Of a stretch of DNA of 64,000 bases, positions 42,980-51,713 are shown in pieces (position 1 is the stretch's first letter; every line of letters starts with the position of its first letter). Position numbers and translations under genes: made by a program. The notes under the pieces are model-generated. The model was not told the origin of the DNA. It did no database searches and saw only the letters and a program-made list of their open reading frames with translations. Where the stretch lies: NCBI GenBank assembly GCA_023417935.1, contig JAEZDY010000024.1, forward strand, positions 248,001-312,000, given 5' to 3'. The DNA comes from Bacteroidota bacterium (GTDB taxonomy: Bacteria; Bacteroidota; Bacteroidia; Bacteroidales; Lentimicrobiaceae).

Positions 42980-43603
42980 ATGAAACATTTCATTCTGCTG
43001 GTATTTATTTTTACAAGCTTTACTGCTAAGGCTGATTGGGTTAGAGGTTCGATTACCTATCACGATGGCAGAAAATCAACGGGTTATGTCAAAGACTTTA
43101 ACAGTGATACTGCACCCTATGTTGAATTCAAGAGCAAGATGAAGGATAGTCCAGAAAAGATCTTGAGCAGCGAAATTGAAGAGGTTGAAATGAAAATTCA
43201 TGATGGAACTTTAATTATCAAATATGTCTTTACCAGCAAAATAAATTTAGCAGGTGAATACAAAACTTCCAAATCAGGTACCTGGTTGAAGTTATTATTC
43301 AGAGGTGAGTTTGATGTTCTTGGCAATTTTTCAACCTTTATTAATGCCCCTGAATATTATATCAACTGGCCTGATGATAATAATGCCACCATGATTTATA
43401 TTCAGGAAAAGAATGGTTCAATTATCACCGGACGAAGGGAACTCCTGGTAGAATCTGTTTCCAATATATTTGTGGGTAAGTGCGACGAGATGGTAGAAGC
43501 TGTAAAAAATGAATCTTTTATACCTCATTCAATTAATGAAATTATGAGATTTTATGTTGAAAGCTGCCGTACAAAACCTGAGTTGCAAGCAAAAACTGAT
43601 TAA
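42980..43603 (+). CDS. Secreted hypothetical protein
   Basis: 207 residues from ATG 42980, chosen over the ATG at 42953 because it starts the signal peptide directly (MKHFILLVFIFTSFTAKA). The mature part begins with strands of the type WVRGSITYHDGRKSTGYVKD, followed by a conserved-looking VEFKSKMKDSPEKILSSEIE. No domain recognised. The opening strands resemble small beta-barrel (SH3-like) repeats seen in secreted Bacteroidota proteins (weak). Confidence 0.55.
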   Translation: MKHFILLVFIFTSFTAKADWVRGSITYHDGRKSTGYVKDFNSDTAPYVEFKSKMKDSPEKILSSEIEEVEMKIHDGTLIIKYVFTSKINLAGEYKTSKSGTWLKLLFRGEFDVLGNFSTFINAPEYYINWPDDNNATMIYIQEKNGSIITGRRELLVESVSNIFVGKCDEMVEAVKNESFIPHSINEIMRFYVESCRTKPELQAKTD

Positions 43604-43648
43604 TTGCAACTACTTCTTTCTGTGCTCCAGAGGTAGGGTAAAAAAATC

Positions 43649-44107
43649 CTAAACCTTTAAATGGTCAAATCCACCTTTACGAAGATTAATACCAAATTCA
43701 AGGTAAGCTTTTAAACAAGCCAAAAAGTTAGCCCATCCTTCTGTGTTTGTCTTTAACCATTTTATACCCAGTTCATCGTTTTCTCTTTCCTTTTCACTTA
43801 TGGTAATAAGCGTTGAGGATGGAATTACGGGCTCCAGGTTAATCTCAACCAGTAATTCTCTTCCATCCTGTTCATCCCAGTACCATGAAATATATTTATT
43901 TCTTTCCACCTTGCCTATCGTTACAGGAAACTCCATATCAAACTCGGGAAACTTCCATATGAGGGTTTCATTTTCTTCCATCCTGCCGGTACTGGAGGAA
44001 ATGAAATAATTTGTCATCTTTTCAGGATCAACTATAGCCTCAAAAACTTCTTCAACTGGTTTTGATACCATCAAAGCTACCTTTATTTCAAGCATATCAT
44101 TTTTCAT
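43649..44107 (-). CDS. SRPBCC (AHSA1/START-like) domain protein
   Basis: 152-residue cytoplasmic protein with the AHSA1 pattern: start VALMVSKPVEEVFEAIVDPEKMTNYF, middle GRMEENETLIWKF, YISWYWDEQDGRELLVEINL and C-terminal GWANFLACLKAYLEFG. The family has a hydrophobic ligand cavity; no ligand is known here. It diverges from the DUF488 gene. Confidence 0.85.
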   Translation of the reverse strand: MKNDMLEIKVALMVSKPVEEVFEAIVDPEKMTNYFISSSTGRMEENETLIWKFPEFDMEFPVTIGKVERNKYISWYWDEQDGRELLVEINLEPVIPSSTLITISEKERENDELGIKWLKTNTEGWANFLACLKAYLEFGINLRKGGFDHLKV

Positions 44108-44169
44108 AGTCCGTAATATGGGTGTTTTAATTGTTATTTATAAAAAATGCTTAATCAAAAATAGTTATA

Positions 44170-44730
44170 ATGCATGAATTGACAATATGGACCGTTGGTC
44201 ATTCAACGTATGCATTTGAAGAATTTGCTTCTATGCTTCATTACTTTAATATTGAAGTGCTGGTTGATATAAGAAGCTTCCCGGGTTCAAGAAGATACCC
44301 GCATTTCAATAAAGAGTATTTGGAAAGCGCATTGCCATTACAAAATATTGAGTATATGCATTTTCAAAAGCTAGGAGGCAGAAGAAAACCCATGCCCCAA
44401 TCAAAGAATATAGCCTGGAAGCATGATGCTTTCAGAGGCTATGCCGATTATATGGAAACGGAAGATTTTAAGGAAGCAGTTGAGCGCCTTGAAACAGTTG
44501 CAAAAGGGAAAAGAGCAGCTTTTATGTGCTCAGAAAGCTTATGGTGGCGATGCCATAGATCATTGGTTGCCGATCTTTTCAAATCGAAAGGCTGGAAGGT
44601 AGTTCATATAATGGCTAAAGAAAAGGAAATGGAACATCCTTATACCGCACCAGCTAAGATAGTGAATGGAAAGCTCACTTATTCAGGCGATTCTGATCTA
44701 TTTAACAGTTGCAAAAAGCATCTTATTTGA
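44170..44730 (+). CDS. DUF488-family protein
   Basis: 186 residues with the DUF488 marks WTVGHSTYAFEEFASML, LVDIRSFPGSRRYPHFN and the C-terminal MCSESLWWRCHRSLVADLF with its Cys-Glu and Cys-His-Arg elements. The family is widespread and poorly understood. The conserved Arg/His/Cys residues suggest a nucleic-acid or enzymatic role. Ends 64 bp before the lipocalin gene. Confidence 0.88.
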   Translation: MHELTIWTVGHSTYAFEEFASMLHYFNIEVLVDIRSFPGSRRYPHFNKEYLESALPLQNIEYMHFQKLGGRRKPMPQSKNIAWKHDAFRGYADYMETEDFKEAVERLETVAKGKRAAFMCSESLWWRCHRSLVADLFKSKGWKVVHIMAKEKEMEHPYTAPAKIVNGKLTYSGDSDLFNSCKKHLI

Positions 44731-44770
44731 ATCAATTGAATACAGTGAACAATAAAGTGTAAATTTTCCT

Positions 44771-44778
44771 TAGCTTTG
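44771..44778 (+). promoter_or_regulatory. -7 promoter box of the lipocalin gene
   Basis: TAGCTTTG matches TAnnTTTG, 16 nt before ATG 44795. No clear -33 box. Confidence 0.5.
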
Positions 44779-44794
44779 TATAAATCTCCTTATT

Positions 44795-45337
44795 ATGAAA
44801 AAGCGAACTTTCATTTCTTTGTCAATGCTTGGCATTACAGGTTTGCTGGCATTCACATCGTGCAGTGTAATACCTAAAGGTGCTGAAGCAGTAAAACCTT
44901 TCCAAAAAGATAGATACCTCGGTAAGTGGTATGAGATAGCACGTTTTGATTTCAGGTTTGAGAAAGACATGAATAATGTAACAGCCCAATATTCTCTTAA
45001 TGATGATGGAACCATCAAAGTCGTTAACAGAGGGTTCAACTATGTAACTAATGAATGGAAACAGACTGTTGGTAAGGCGAAATTCAGAGGAAATGAGAAT
45101 GAAGCTAAGTTAAAAGTATCCTTCTTTGGTCCTTTTTACTCATCCTATAATGTGATTGCTCTTGATGACCAGTATAAGTATGCGCTTGTTGCCGGAAAGA
45201 ATCTGGACTACTTGTGGATATTATCACGGGAAACAACTATTCCGGAGGATGTAAAGCAGAACTATCTGTCAAAAGCTAAAGAAATTGGTTTTGATACTAC
45301 AAATTTGATATGGGTTGAACATAGCACTAATCAGTGA
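44795..45337 (+). CDS. blc: Lipocalin lipoprotein (Blc-like)
   Basis: Outer-membrane lipocalin of 180 residues; lipobox TSC with Cys23 (LAFTSCSVIPKG). The lipocalin start motif is RYLGKWYEIARFDFRFE; the middle carries NRGFNYVTNEWKQTVGKAKF and the end GKNLDYLWILSRET, all typical of bacterial Blc. Such proteins bind lysophospholipids or fatty acids and are often stress-induced. Confidence 0.93.
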   Translation: MKKRTFISLSMLGITGLLAFTSCSVIPKGAEAVKPFQKDRYLGKWYEIARFDFRFEKDMNNVTAQYSLNDDGTIKVVNRGFNYVTNEWKQTVGKAKFRGNENEAKLKVSFFGPFYSSYNVIALDDQYKYALVAGKNLDYLWILSRETTIPEDVKQNYLSKAKEIGFDTTNLIWVEHSTNQ

Positions 45338-45395
45338 AAATGCACTGAATGACCCCTGATTGACAAATATCTTAAAGAACAGCTACTAAATAAAA

Positions 45396-45440
45396 AAGAA
45401 TAACCATCTGTAACTTGATGTTAAACAGATGGTTATTCTT
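45396..45440. terminator. Bidirectional terminator between lipocalin and tRNA-Cys
   Basis: Perfect 15-bp stem (AAGAATAACCATCTG at 45396-45410 with its complement at 45426-45440) and a 15-nt loop. T runs follow on the minus strand (opposite 45391-45397) for the tRNA and, more weakly, on the plus strand for the lipocalin. Confidence 0.88.
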
Positions 45441-45448
45441 AAATTTTG

Positions 45449-45519
45449 AGGTCTCGAGCGGATTCGAACCGCTGTAGAAGGTTTTGCAGACCTCTGCCTA
45501 GCCACTCGGCCACGAGACC
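45449..45519 (-). tRNA. tRNA-Cys (GCA anticodon)
   Basis: 71 nt including the discriminator. Acceptor GGTCTCG/CGAGACC, D arm GCC..GGC, anticodon stem GAGGT/ACCTT with loop CTGCAAA (anticodon GCA), T arm AGCGG-TTCGAAT-CCGCT. The discriminator is T, as required for Cys. CCA is not encoded. Confidence 0.95.
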
Positions 45520-45533
45520 AAAATTTGAAGTTG

Positions 45534-45541
45534 CAAAGTTA
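45534..45541 (-). promoter_or_regulatory. -7 promoter box of tRNA-Cys
   Basis: Minus-strand TAACTTTG is a full TAnnTTTG match, 14 nt before the tRNA 5' end. It is divergent from the folB promoter, 35 bp away. Confidence 0.55.
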
Positions 45542-45551
45542 TAAATATTTC

Positions 45552-45583
45552 TTGTTCTTTTGCTTATGCACAATCTATCTTTG
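45552..45583 (+). promoter_or_regulatory. Promoter of folB
   Basis: TTG (45552-45554), 21-nt spacer, then TATCTTTG (45576-45583). The -7 box ends 14 nt before ATG 45598, leaving a leader of only about 8-10 nt. Confidence 0.6.
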
Positions 45584-45597
45584 CATAAAAAAATTAT

Positions 45598-45948
45598 ATG
45601 GCAACTATTCGTATAGAAGGAATGGATTTCTTTGCTTACCACGGATGTTTTACAGAGGAGAGTATTATTGGTACCAGGTTTGAGGTAGACCTATCAGTAG
45701 ACGTTGATGTTGAAGAAGCAGAAATAAGCGATAACTTACATCATACTGTAAATTACCTGAACCTTTACAATACTGTTAAACAGGAAATGGAGATTCGGAG
45801 TAACCTATTGGAAAATGTTGCCAGGAGGATCCTTAAATCTATTAAGCTAAACTTCCCTGCAATTACCAGAACAGAAATAAAGATTTCTAAGCTCAATCCT
45901 CCTATAGGTGGCAAGGCTAACCGGGTATCAGTTACTTTGGTTGATTAG
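45598..45948 (+). CDS. folB: Dihydroneopterin aldolase
   Basis: Folate-pathway enzyme of 116 residues that cleaves dihydroneopterin to 6-hydroxymethyl-dihydropterin. Marks are FFAYHGCFTEESIIGTRFEVD with the catalytic-loop Glu, the Tyr-containing VNYLNLYNTVKQEM, LLENVARRI and the catalytic Lys in ISKLNPPIGG. Normal length. Monocistronic, with a very short leader. Confidence 0.94.
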   Translation: MATIRIEGMDFFAYHGCFTEESIIGTRFEVDLSVDVDVEEAEISDNLHHTVNYLNLYNTVKQEMEIRSNLLENVARRILKSIKLNFPAITRTEIKISKLNPPIGGKANRVSVTLVD

Positions 45949-45989
45949 GGAAAAAAAATTTATTGCCCTGCGCTAAGAATTCAGATTGC

Positions 45990-46892
45990 TTACTGTATAT
46001 TTTCTAATTTTTGCCTGATTTGTTCAATAAGAGCCATCTGGCTTTCAATTGCTTCTTTATGCTTTTCCTGCTCCTGATCATTCATTGTTATTAGGCGTCT
46101 TGATTTTTCTATATCTGAAACGATTGAAACTATTTGCCTATCATTTCTTTTGATCCTATTGGATATCTGTTTTTTCTCTTGTTTATATTCTGATAGTTTC
46201 TTTTTCTGTTCTTTATACTTTACCGGATCACTTTTAGCCCTTGAAACATTGATCTCCTGTTGCATGATTTCCTGGTTTTTTCCCTCTTTCAGTTTGGCTT
46301 GCATTATATTTTCTTGTTTGAGATCTACGGTGTCATTGTTATAAGAAGAAATATTTTTTTTATAACGGGTGTTTTCCTTAACAAGTTGATCTAACTGTTC
46401 ATTCAAATCGGCGAGTTTACGCTCCTCACTTTTGATCTCATCAATAACTGCTTCGCGGTATTGGGCAATCGCAAAATTCCTCATATAAAGTGAGGCTCTT
46501 TCATTCAGCAACATATTAGTTGAATCAATATATTCTCCCTTATGGTTAAATGCAGTTTCCATTTCAACACCATTCTTTTTCTGCATGAAAGAAGAATGAA
46601 GATTAAAGGGTTCTTCTGCTATTTGTTTAATGAAAACACTATCTATGGAATATTCTGCTTTTGTGATAGCGGGTTTTTTTCTGACTTTTCTTCCTGTTTC
46701 ACTAATCACCATACGCCCCCAGTCTTTTATAACTTTTGATTGAATGGTCTGAGGTATTAATACCCTGTAAGCTGGAACAATTCCTGATTCAGTTGTCATT
46801 TGGGTTTGTTGTACAGTGATTTGATCCTGAGCAAGAGCAATATTCAGAAACAGAGTTGCGATAATTACAAGTATAGTAACAGATGTTTTCAT
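45990..46892 (-). CDS. Secreted coiled-coil protein, uncharacterised
   Basis: 300 residues with signal peptide MKTSVTILVIIATLFLNIALA. Residues ~25-145 are mixed and include a charged stretch (WGRMVISETGRKVRKKPAIT). Residues ~146-300 are almost pure coiled coil (EEQLDQLVKENTRYKKNIS-like heptads, EIMQQEINVSRAKSD, IVSDIEKSRRLITMND). Probably a periplasmic structural protein. No known partner; it is divergent from the T9SS gene. Confidence 0.65.
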   Translation of the reverse strand: MKTSVTILVIIATLFLNIALAQDQITVQQTQMTTESGIVPAYRVLIPQTIQSKVIKDWGRMVISETGRKVRKKPAITKAEYSIDSVFIKQIAEEPFNLHSSFMQKKNGVEMETAFNHKGEYIDSTNMLLNERASLYMRNFAIAQYREAVIDEIKSEERKLADLNEQLDQLVKENTRYKKNISSYNNDTVDLKQENIMQAKLKEGKNQEIMQQEINVSRAKSDPVKYKEQKKKLSEYKQEKKQISNRIKRNDRQIVSIVSDIEKSRRLITMNDQEQEKHKEAIESQMALIEQIRQKLENIQ

Positions 46893-47174
46893 TCTTCTTT
46901 AGATTTGATAATCAATCAAATATAATCATTTTTTTATCTATTATCACATATGCATTAAACTATTTTGATGAATCGGAATGACATAAGGAATTATCAGGAA
47001 GTTAATTACCAGTGTAGTTCGGTATTTTGAATCAAAAACCTGGGTGGCGAAACACCAAATACCGCGTCTTAAGCAAGATTGAAAACCTGTGATTGAAAAA
47101 GATGTAGGAATCTCTATATGTGAGCGAACAATGAGTGAAATAGCTTGTTTAGAATCGATATAAATAAGCACCTT
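46893..47174. other. Divergent intergenic region
   Basis: 282 bp between the divergent coiled-coil and cupredoxin genes. I see no gene, hairpin or consensus promoter here. Confidence 0.4.
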
Positions 47175-48560
47175 ATGATAAAATCATTACTTTCTTTATT
47201 AGCAGTAACCCTTTTCACATCTTATTCAATTGTTACTGAGGCCTTTGCGGTCAAGCACACTGTTAATGTGCAAAATTATGTTTTTGTTCCTGCTAACCTG
47301 AATGTTCAGGTAGGCGATACAATCCGTTGGGTTTGGATCAACGGTGTTCATACCACCACTTCAACAACAATTCCTACGGGTGCATCATCATGGGATGCTC
47401 CTATGACAAGTTCAAATCCGGTATTTGAATACAGGGTTGGGGTAGCAGGGGTGTATAACTATTTATGTACTCCTCATTCAAGCAGCCAAATAGGTAGCTT
47501 TACGGCAACAATGCCAGCAGCAACTTTATCAGTTACACCGTTAAACCGTGATGTTACTGCAGGTTCAGGAAGCACAACGTTTAGTGTAACATCAAATTCA
47601 AACTGGACTGCAGTAAGCAATGCAGGTTGGTGTACTGTAACATCTTCTGGTTCGGGTAATGGGACTATAACAGCTAATTATCAGGCAAACCCTTCCACAT
47701 CTATCCGGGTGGCTACAATAACAGTAACTGTTGCCGGCCTACCCAGTAGTGTTGTAACTGTTACTCAAGCCGGTGCAGCTGCTACATTATCTGTTACACC
47801 TTCTAACAGAAACGTTACTGCAGATGCAGGAAACACGACTTTCACAATTACCTCAAATTCAAACTGGAATGCAGTCAGTAATTCTGATTGGGTAACAGTA
47901 ACATCATCCGGATCAGGCAACGCTGTACTCAATGCGACTTATGAACTCAACGAATTGATCGAACCGCGTATTGCAGTTATTACGGTTACAGTTTCCGGAC
48001 TTCCTGCAGAAGTTGTTACAGTGACACAGGCAGGTGCTGAAACCATTCTTGTGGTTGACCCCCTGAATCAAAATGTTTCATATCTGGCAGGTACTACAAG
48101 TTTTGCCATTCTATCCAATACAAATTGGGCAGTTACATCTTCTGATCCATGGGTCACATCTACTGCTGATGGGAGTGGTAATGGTGCCATCATTGTTGAA
48201 TATGAAGAGAATACATCACCTGATTTCCGCATAGCTACATTGGTTGTAAGTGCTGGTAGTGAGAATCAAATTATCACTATAACTCAGGAAGGCACAGTGT
48301 CGGTTATTAATAATAATCTCACTGGTGTTTCAATTTATCCTAATCCTTCAAATGGATTTATTGAAATTTCGGCTGATCAGACTGGTAATGCAACTCAACT
48401 TGTAATATACGACCTGAAGGGTAATAAAATGCTGAGTGAGTCAATAACGGGTTTGTCAAATTATAAGCTCAATGCATCTTCTCTGGCTAAGGGTACTTAC
48501 CTGCTAAGGCTCGACCTGGAAAATAGAACTTATGTAACCCGTATAGTTTTAGTTGATTAA
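47175..48560 (+). CDS. T9SS-exported cupredoxin with three BACON domains
   Basis: 461 residues from ATG 47175 (MIKSLLSLLAVTLFTSYSIV, signal peptide). Residues ~26-112 are a cupredoxin: His59 (INGVHTTTS), Cys98 and His101 (YLCTPHSSS) are type-1 copper ligands, and the axial position is Gln105, where Met is usual. Three BACON domains follow (~115-200, 202-287, 289-373), each with a NWTAVS/NWNAVS/NWAVTS core and ending in a VTVTQAG-type strand. The last ~75 residues (VSIYPNPSNGFIEISADQT to TRIVLVD) are a type A T9SS sorting domain. Predicted to be carried to the cell surface. The combination suggests a surface copper or electron protein (inference). Start 47145 was rejected as lacking a direct signal peptide. 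Confidence 0.9.
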   Translation: MIKSLLSLLAVTLFTSYSIVTEAFAVKHTVNVQNYVFVPANLNVQVGDTIRWVWINGVHTTTSTTIPTGASSWDAPMTSSNPVFEYRVGVAGVYNYLCTPHSSSQIGSFTATMPAATLSVTPLNRDVTAGSGSTTFSVTSNSNWTAVSNAGWCTVTSSGSGNGTITANYQANPSTSIRVATITVTVAGLPSSVVTVTQAGAAATLSVTPSNRNVTADAGNTTFTITSNSNWNAVSNSDWVTVTSSGSGNAVLNATYELNELIEPRIAVITVTVSGLPAEVVTVTQAGAETILVVDPLNQNVSYLAGTTSFAILSNTNWAVTSSDPWVTSTADGSGNGAIIVEYEENTSPDFRIATLVVSAGSENQIITITQEGTVSVINNNLTGVSIYPNPSNGFIEISADQTGNATQLVIYDLKGNKMLSESITGLSNYKLNASSLAKGTYLLRLDLENRTYVTRIVLVD

Positions 48561-48673
48561 ACAGTAATACCTTAATGCTTTTGTCGAATTACTTTGTAAC
48601 TATTGAAATTATAAAGCTTTAGAAAAGGCATTTATTAGCTTCAGAAAAAACAGTTTATAATTTCACGCTCAAT

Positions 48674-48714
48674 AAAGGGTTAAAATTAGCTTAACGCTAA
48701 CTTTTAACCCTTTT
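48674..48714. terminator. Bidirectional terminator overlapping the yhhQ stop
   Basis: Seventeen-bp stem with one bulged C (48674-48690 with 48696-48713), core AAAGGGTTAAAA/TTTTAACCCTTT, five-base loop. It ends in TTTT on the plus strand and A-rich on the other. It includes the stop codon of the convergent gene at 48704. Confidence 0.88.
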
Positions 48715-49387
48715 CTTGTGAGAAGTATTTGAATGGATTGTAGCTTATTCCCCGATCATAGGCATCAACTTGTTCATGTTTTTTCAGGAAAGCAACTATG
48801 GCGTATGTTGCAGGCGTAAAAATCACTTCTACGCCCGTTTTAAAGAGGTAATTTGAAACAATGATGGATATAAGCACCTCAGTTGGGAACAGTCCGTAAA
48901 ATGCCACCATACAGAATATTATAGTGTCAATACCTTCGCCTAAAATGGTTGAACCGATTGTTCGTAGCCACAAGTATTTTCCTTTGGTTCGGATCTTAAG
49001 TTTCGATAACAGGAATGCATTTGAAAAGGCACCTGCAAAATAAGCGATCAAACTTGCCAGGACTATACGTGGAACAAATCCAAGTAAGGATTCAAAAGCT
49101 TGCTGGTTATGCCAATCGGGTGCAGGAGGTAGGATCTGAACTACCCACAAAACAAGTGACATGAGAAGTGCAGCCCCAAACCCTGTCCAGATAACTTTAC
49201 GGGCTCGTTGGTAACCATATACTTCGGTTAGTATATCGCCAAAAATATAACTCAAAGGAAACAGCAGTGTTCCTCCATCAAAAGTAAACACTCCAAGCGA
49301 CAGTATCTTTGTTGATGCAAGATTGGAAATCAACAGCACTGCCACAAACAGTGCCATGATTACATCAAAATATTTGAAAGTTCTCAT
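48704..49387 (-). CDS. yhhQ: Queuosine-precursor transporter (YhhQ family)
   Basis: Inner-membrane protein of 227 residues with six hydrophobic segments. Family marks are LLISNLASTKILSLG, FPLSYIFGDILTEVYGYQRARKVIW, AFSNAFLLSKLKIRTKGKYLWLRTIGSTILGEGIDTIIF. It brings queuosine precursors (preQ0/preQ1) into the cell. Its 3' end lies inside the terminator hairpin. No other queuosine gene is in view. Confidence 0.92.
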   Translation of the reverse strand: MRTFKYFDVIMALFVAVLLISNLASTKILSLGVFTFDGGTLLFPLSYIFGDILTEVYGYQRARKVIWTGFGAALLMSLVLWVVQILPPAPDWHNQQAFESLLGFVPRIVLASLIAYFAGAFSNAFLLSKLKIRTKGKYLWLRTIGSTILGEGIDTIIFCMVAFYGLFPTEVLISIIVSNYLFKTGVEVIFTPATYAIVAFLKKHEQVDAYDRGISYNPFKYFSQEKG

Positions 49388-49487
49388 TCAGAATAGAATA
49401 TGACATTAATGTAAACAACCGTTATACCGCAACTTACTATATAAACACCTTTACAAATGCTTGTGGCAGTTATCCCTGATTGTTAAT

Positions 49488-49826
49488 TTACTTATTGGCT
49501 GATGACATGAAATAAATTGAAATAGACAGGAAAAGCATCGTAATAATCTGACTTTCTGTTACTGCCGGAGTAAAGTTGACATAGAGTTTATATGCAAACA
49601 GTATTGTTAAAAATATTGCAGCCACAACTGTTAGTCCCGGCTTAGATGAGAAACCACCTGCAAACAAAAGAACCCCTGATAATACAAATGCCAATGCGAT
49701 ATAGAACACCTGACTTTGAAGATTGAGGGTTTGAATAGTGGAGGCATGGTGCATGATCAGCCATCCAAGTACCACTAACCGCAGCATCCATCTTGAAAAA
49801 GGAAGAAGTGTCTTTATAGGTTTCAT
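49488..49826 (-). CDS. Small integral membrane protein, uncharacterised
   Basis: 112 residues with about four hydrophobic segments (residues ~13-25, 40-60, 64-80, 92-108). No motif recognised. Its ATG overlaps the aspS stop by 4 bp (ATGA), so it is translationally coupled to aspS. The job is unknown. Confidence 0.65.
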   Translation of the reverse strand: MKPIKTLLPFSRWMLRLVVLGWLIMHHASTIQTLNLQSQVFYIALAFVLSGVLLFAGGFSSKPGLTVVAAIFLTILFAYKLYVNFTPAVTESQIITMLFLSISIYFMSSANK

Positions 49827-51580
49827 TTCTTAACAGGTAAATTCACTATAAGCTTTAATTCATCAAGTTGCTCCGCCTTTATGGGTGATGGGGAGTCAAT
49901 CATTACATCCCTTCCTGAATTATTCTTGGGGAATGCAATATAGTCACGTATACTGTCTGAACCTCCAAACAACGAGCACATACGATCAAATCCAAAGGCT
50001 ATTCCACCATGTGGGGGTGCTCCATATTCAAAAGCATTCATAAGGAAGCCAAATTGTGCCTGCGCGTCTTCGTCAGTGAAACCAAGAATGGAGAACATTT
50101 TTTTCTGAAGATCCCTGTTGTGGATTCTAATTGAACCTCCGCCAACTTCAACACCATTGATAACAAGATCGTAAGCATTAGCTCTTACTTTTCCGGGATC
50201 AGTATCAAGCATAGCAATATCTTCAGGCTTTGGCGATGTAAATGGGTGATGCATTGCATAATACCGGGCTGTTTCTTCATCCCATTCAAGTAACGGAAAA
50301 TCCACTACCCATAAAGGTGCAAATACATCAGTTTTACGCAGTTTAAGCTGATTGCCCATTTCAAGACGTAGTTCAGAAAGTGCTTTTCTTGTTTTTGATT
50401 CAGTACCTGCCAGAATAAGGATAAGATCACCTGGTTTAGCATCGAATGCCTGAGCCCATGCTTTCAAATCTTCTTCACAATAGAATTTATCTACTGATGA
50501 TTTGAGTGTTCCATCTTCGTTATACCTCAAATACACCAACCCTGTTGCACCCAACTGTGGTTTCTTCACAAAATCAGTAAGTGCATCAAGTTGTTTACGA
50601 GTATAACCGGCACATCCGGTTGCATTTATACCCACCACAAGTTCAGCTTCATCAAAAACTTTAAAGTCATGACCTTTCACCATTTCATTCATTTCAACGA
50701 AAGACATTCCAAAACGAATATCAGGTTTATCATTGCCATATAATCTCATGGCATCGGCAAACGACATGCGGGGAAATGATTCAACTTCTACACCTTTAAC
50801 AGTGCGGAAAAGATATTTCGTTAGCCCTTCAAATGTATTCAGAATATCTTCCTGTGTTATGAATGACATTTCGCAGTCTATCTGTGTAAACTCAGGCTGG
50901 CGGTCAGCACGTAAATCTTCATCGCGGAAGCACTTTACAATCTGGAAGTATTTATCAAAACCCGACACCATAAGCAGTTGCTTAAATGTTTGTGGCGACT
51001 GGGGCAGAGCGTAAAACTGTCCCTCATTCATCCTTGAAGGCACAACAAAATCTCTTGCTCCTTCAGGGGTTGACTTAATCAGTACAGGTGTTTCAACTTC
51101 TATAAATCCCTCATTATTGAGGTAGTTACGTGTTTCAATGCCCATACGATGCCTTAGAAACAGGTTTTCACGAACTGAGGTACGGCGCAAATCAAGGTAT
51201 CGGTATTTCATCCTTAGCTCATCACCACCATCAGTGTTATCTTCAATGGTGAACGGTGGTGTCTTTGATACGTTAAGTACCTCAAAATGGTCAACGATTA
51301 TTTCAATATCACCGGTTGACATTTTAGGGTTCTTATTACTTCTTTCTGCTACAGTACCTGTTGCTGAAATTACATACTCGCGTCCCAGTTTACGCGCTTC
51401 TTCGCATAATGCCGCATTACTTTCCATGTTGAAAACAAGCTGGGTAATGCCATAGCGGTCGCGTAGGTCAATAAAGGTCATTCCCCCTAAATCGCGCGAC
51501 TTTTGTATCCATCCGGCCAGGGTTACAGATTGATTAATTTGCGATAGTGAAAGCTCGCCGCAGGTATGTGTTCTTAGCAT
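49823..51580 (-). CDS. aspS: Aspartyl-tRNA synthetase
   Basis: Class II synthetase of 585 residues, bacterial type. The N-terminal OB fold reads LAGWIQKSRDLGGMTFIDLRDRYG. Motif 2 is FRDEDLRADRQPEFTQID, a GAD insertion occupies about residues 285-410, and motif 3 is GGIAFGFDRMCSLFGG. Length is normal. A four-transmembrane protein follows with a 4-bp overlap. Confidence 0.97.
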   Translation of the reverse strand: MLRTHTCGELSLSQINQSVTLAGWIQKSRDLGGMTFIDLRDRYGITQLVFNMESNAALCEEARKLGREYVISATGTVAERSNKNPKMSTGDIEIIVDHFEVLNVSKTPPFTIEDNTDGGDELRMKYRYLDLRRTSVRENLFLRHRMGIETRNYLNNEGFIEVETPVLIKSTPEGARDFVVPSRMNEGQFYALPQSPQTFKQLLMVSGFDKYFQIVKCFRDEDLRADRQPEFTQIDCEMSFITQEDILNTFEGLTKYLFRTVKGVEVESFPRMSFADAMRLYGNDKPDIRFGMSFVEMNEMVKGHDFKVFDEAELVVGINATGCAGYTRKQLDALTDFVKKPQLGATGLVYLRYNEDGTLKSSVDKFYCEEDLKAWAQAFDAKPGDLILILAGTESKTRKALSELRLEMGNQLKLRKTDVFAPLWVVDFPLLEWDEETARYYAMHHPFTSPKPEDIAMLDTDPGKVRANAYDLVINGVEVGGGSIRIHNRDLQKKMFSILGFTDEDAQAQFGFLMNAFEYGAPPHGGIAFGFDRMCSLFGGSDSIRDYIAFPKNNSGRDVMIDSPSPIKAEQLDELKLIVNLPVKK

Positions 51581-51713
51581 GGTTATTCATTATTTTATAA
51601 GTCTGCGAAATTAAGCAATTAACTATTTGATAAATAATTGAAAAAATATCCTTTTCTAAAGTTACCTTCTTGGTTTTTGAAGATAAATATTACTAATCCT
51701 AAATAACCCACGG

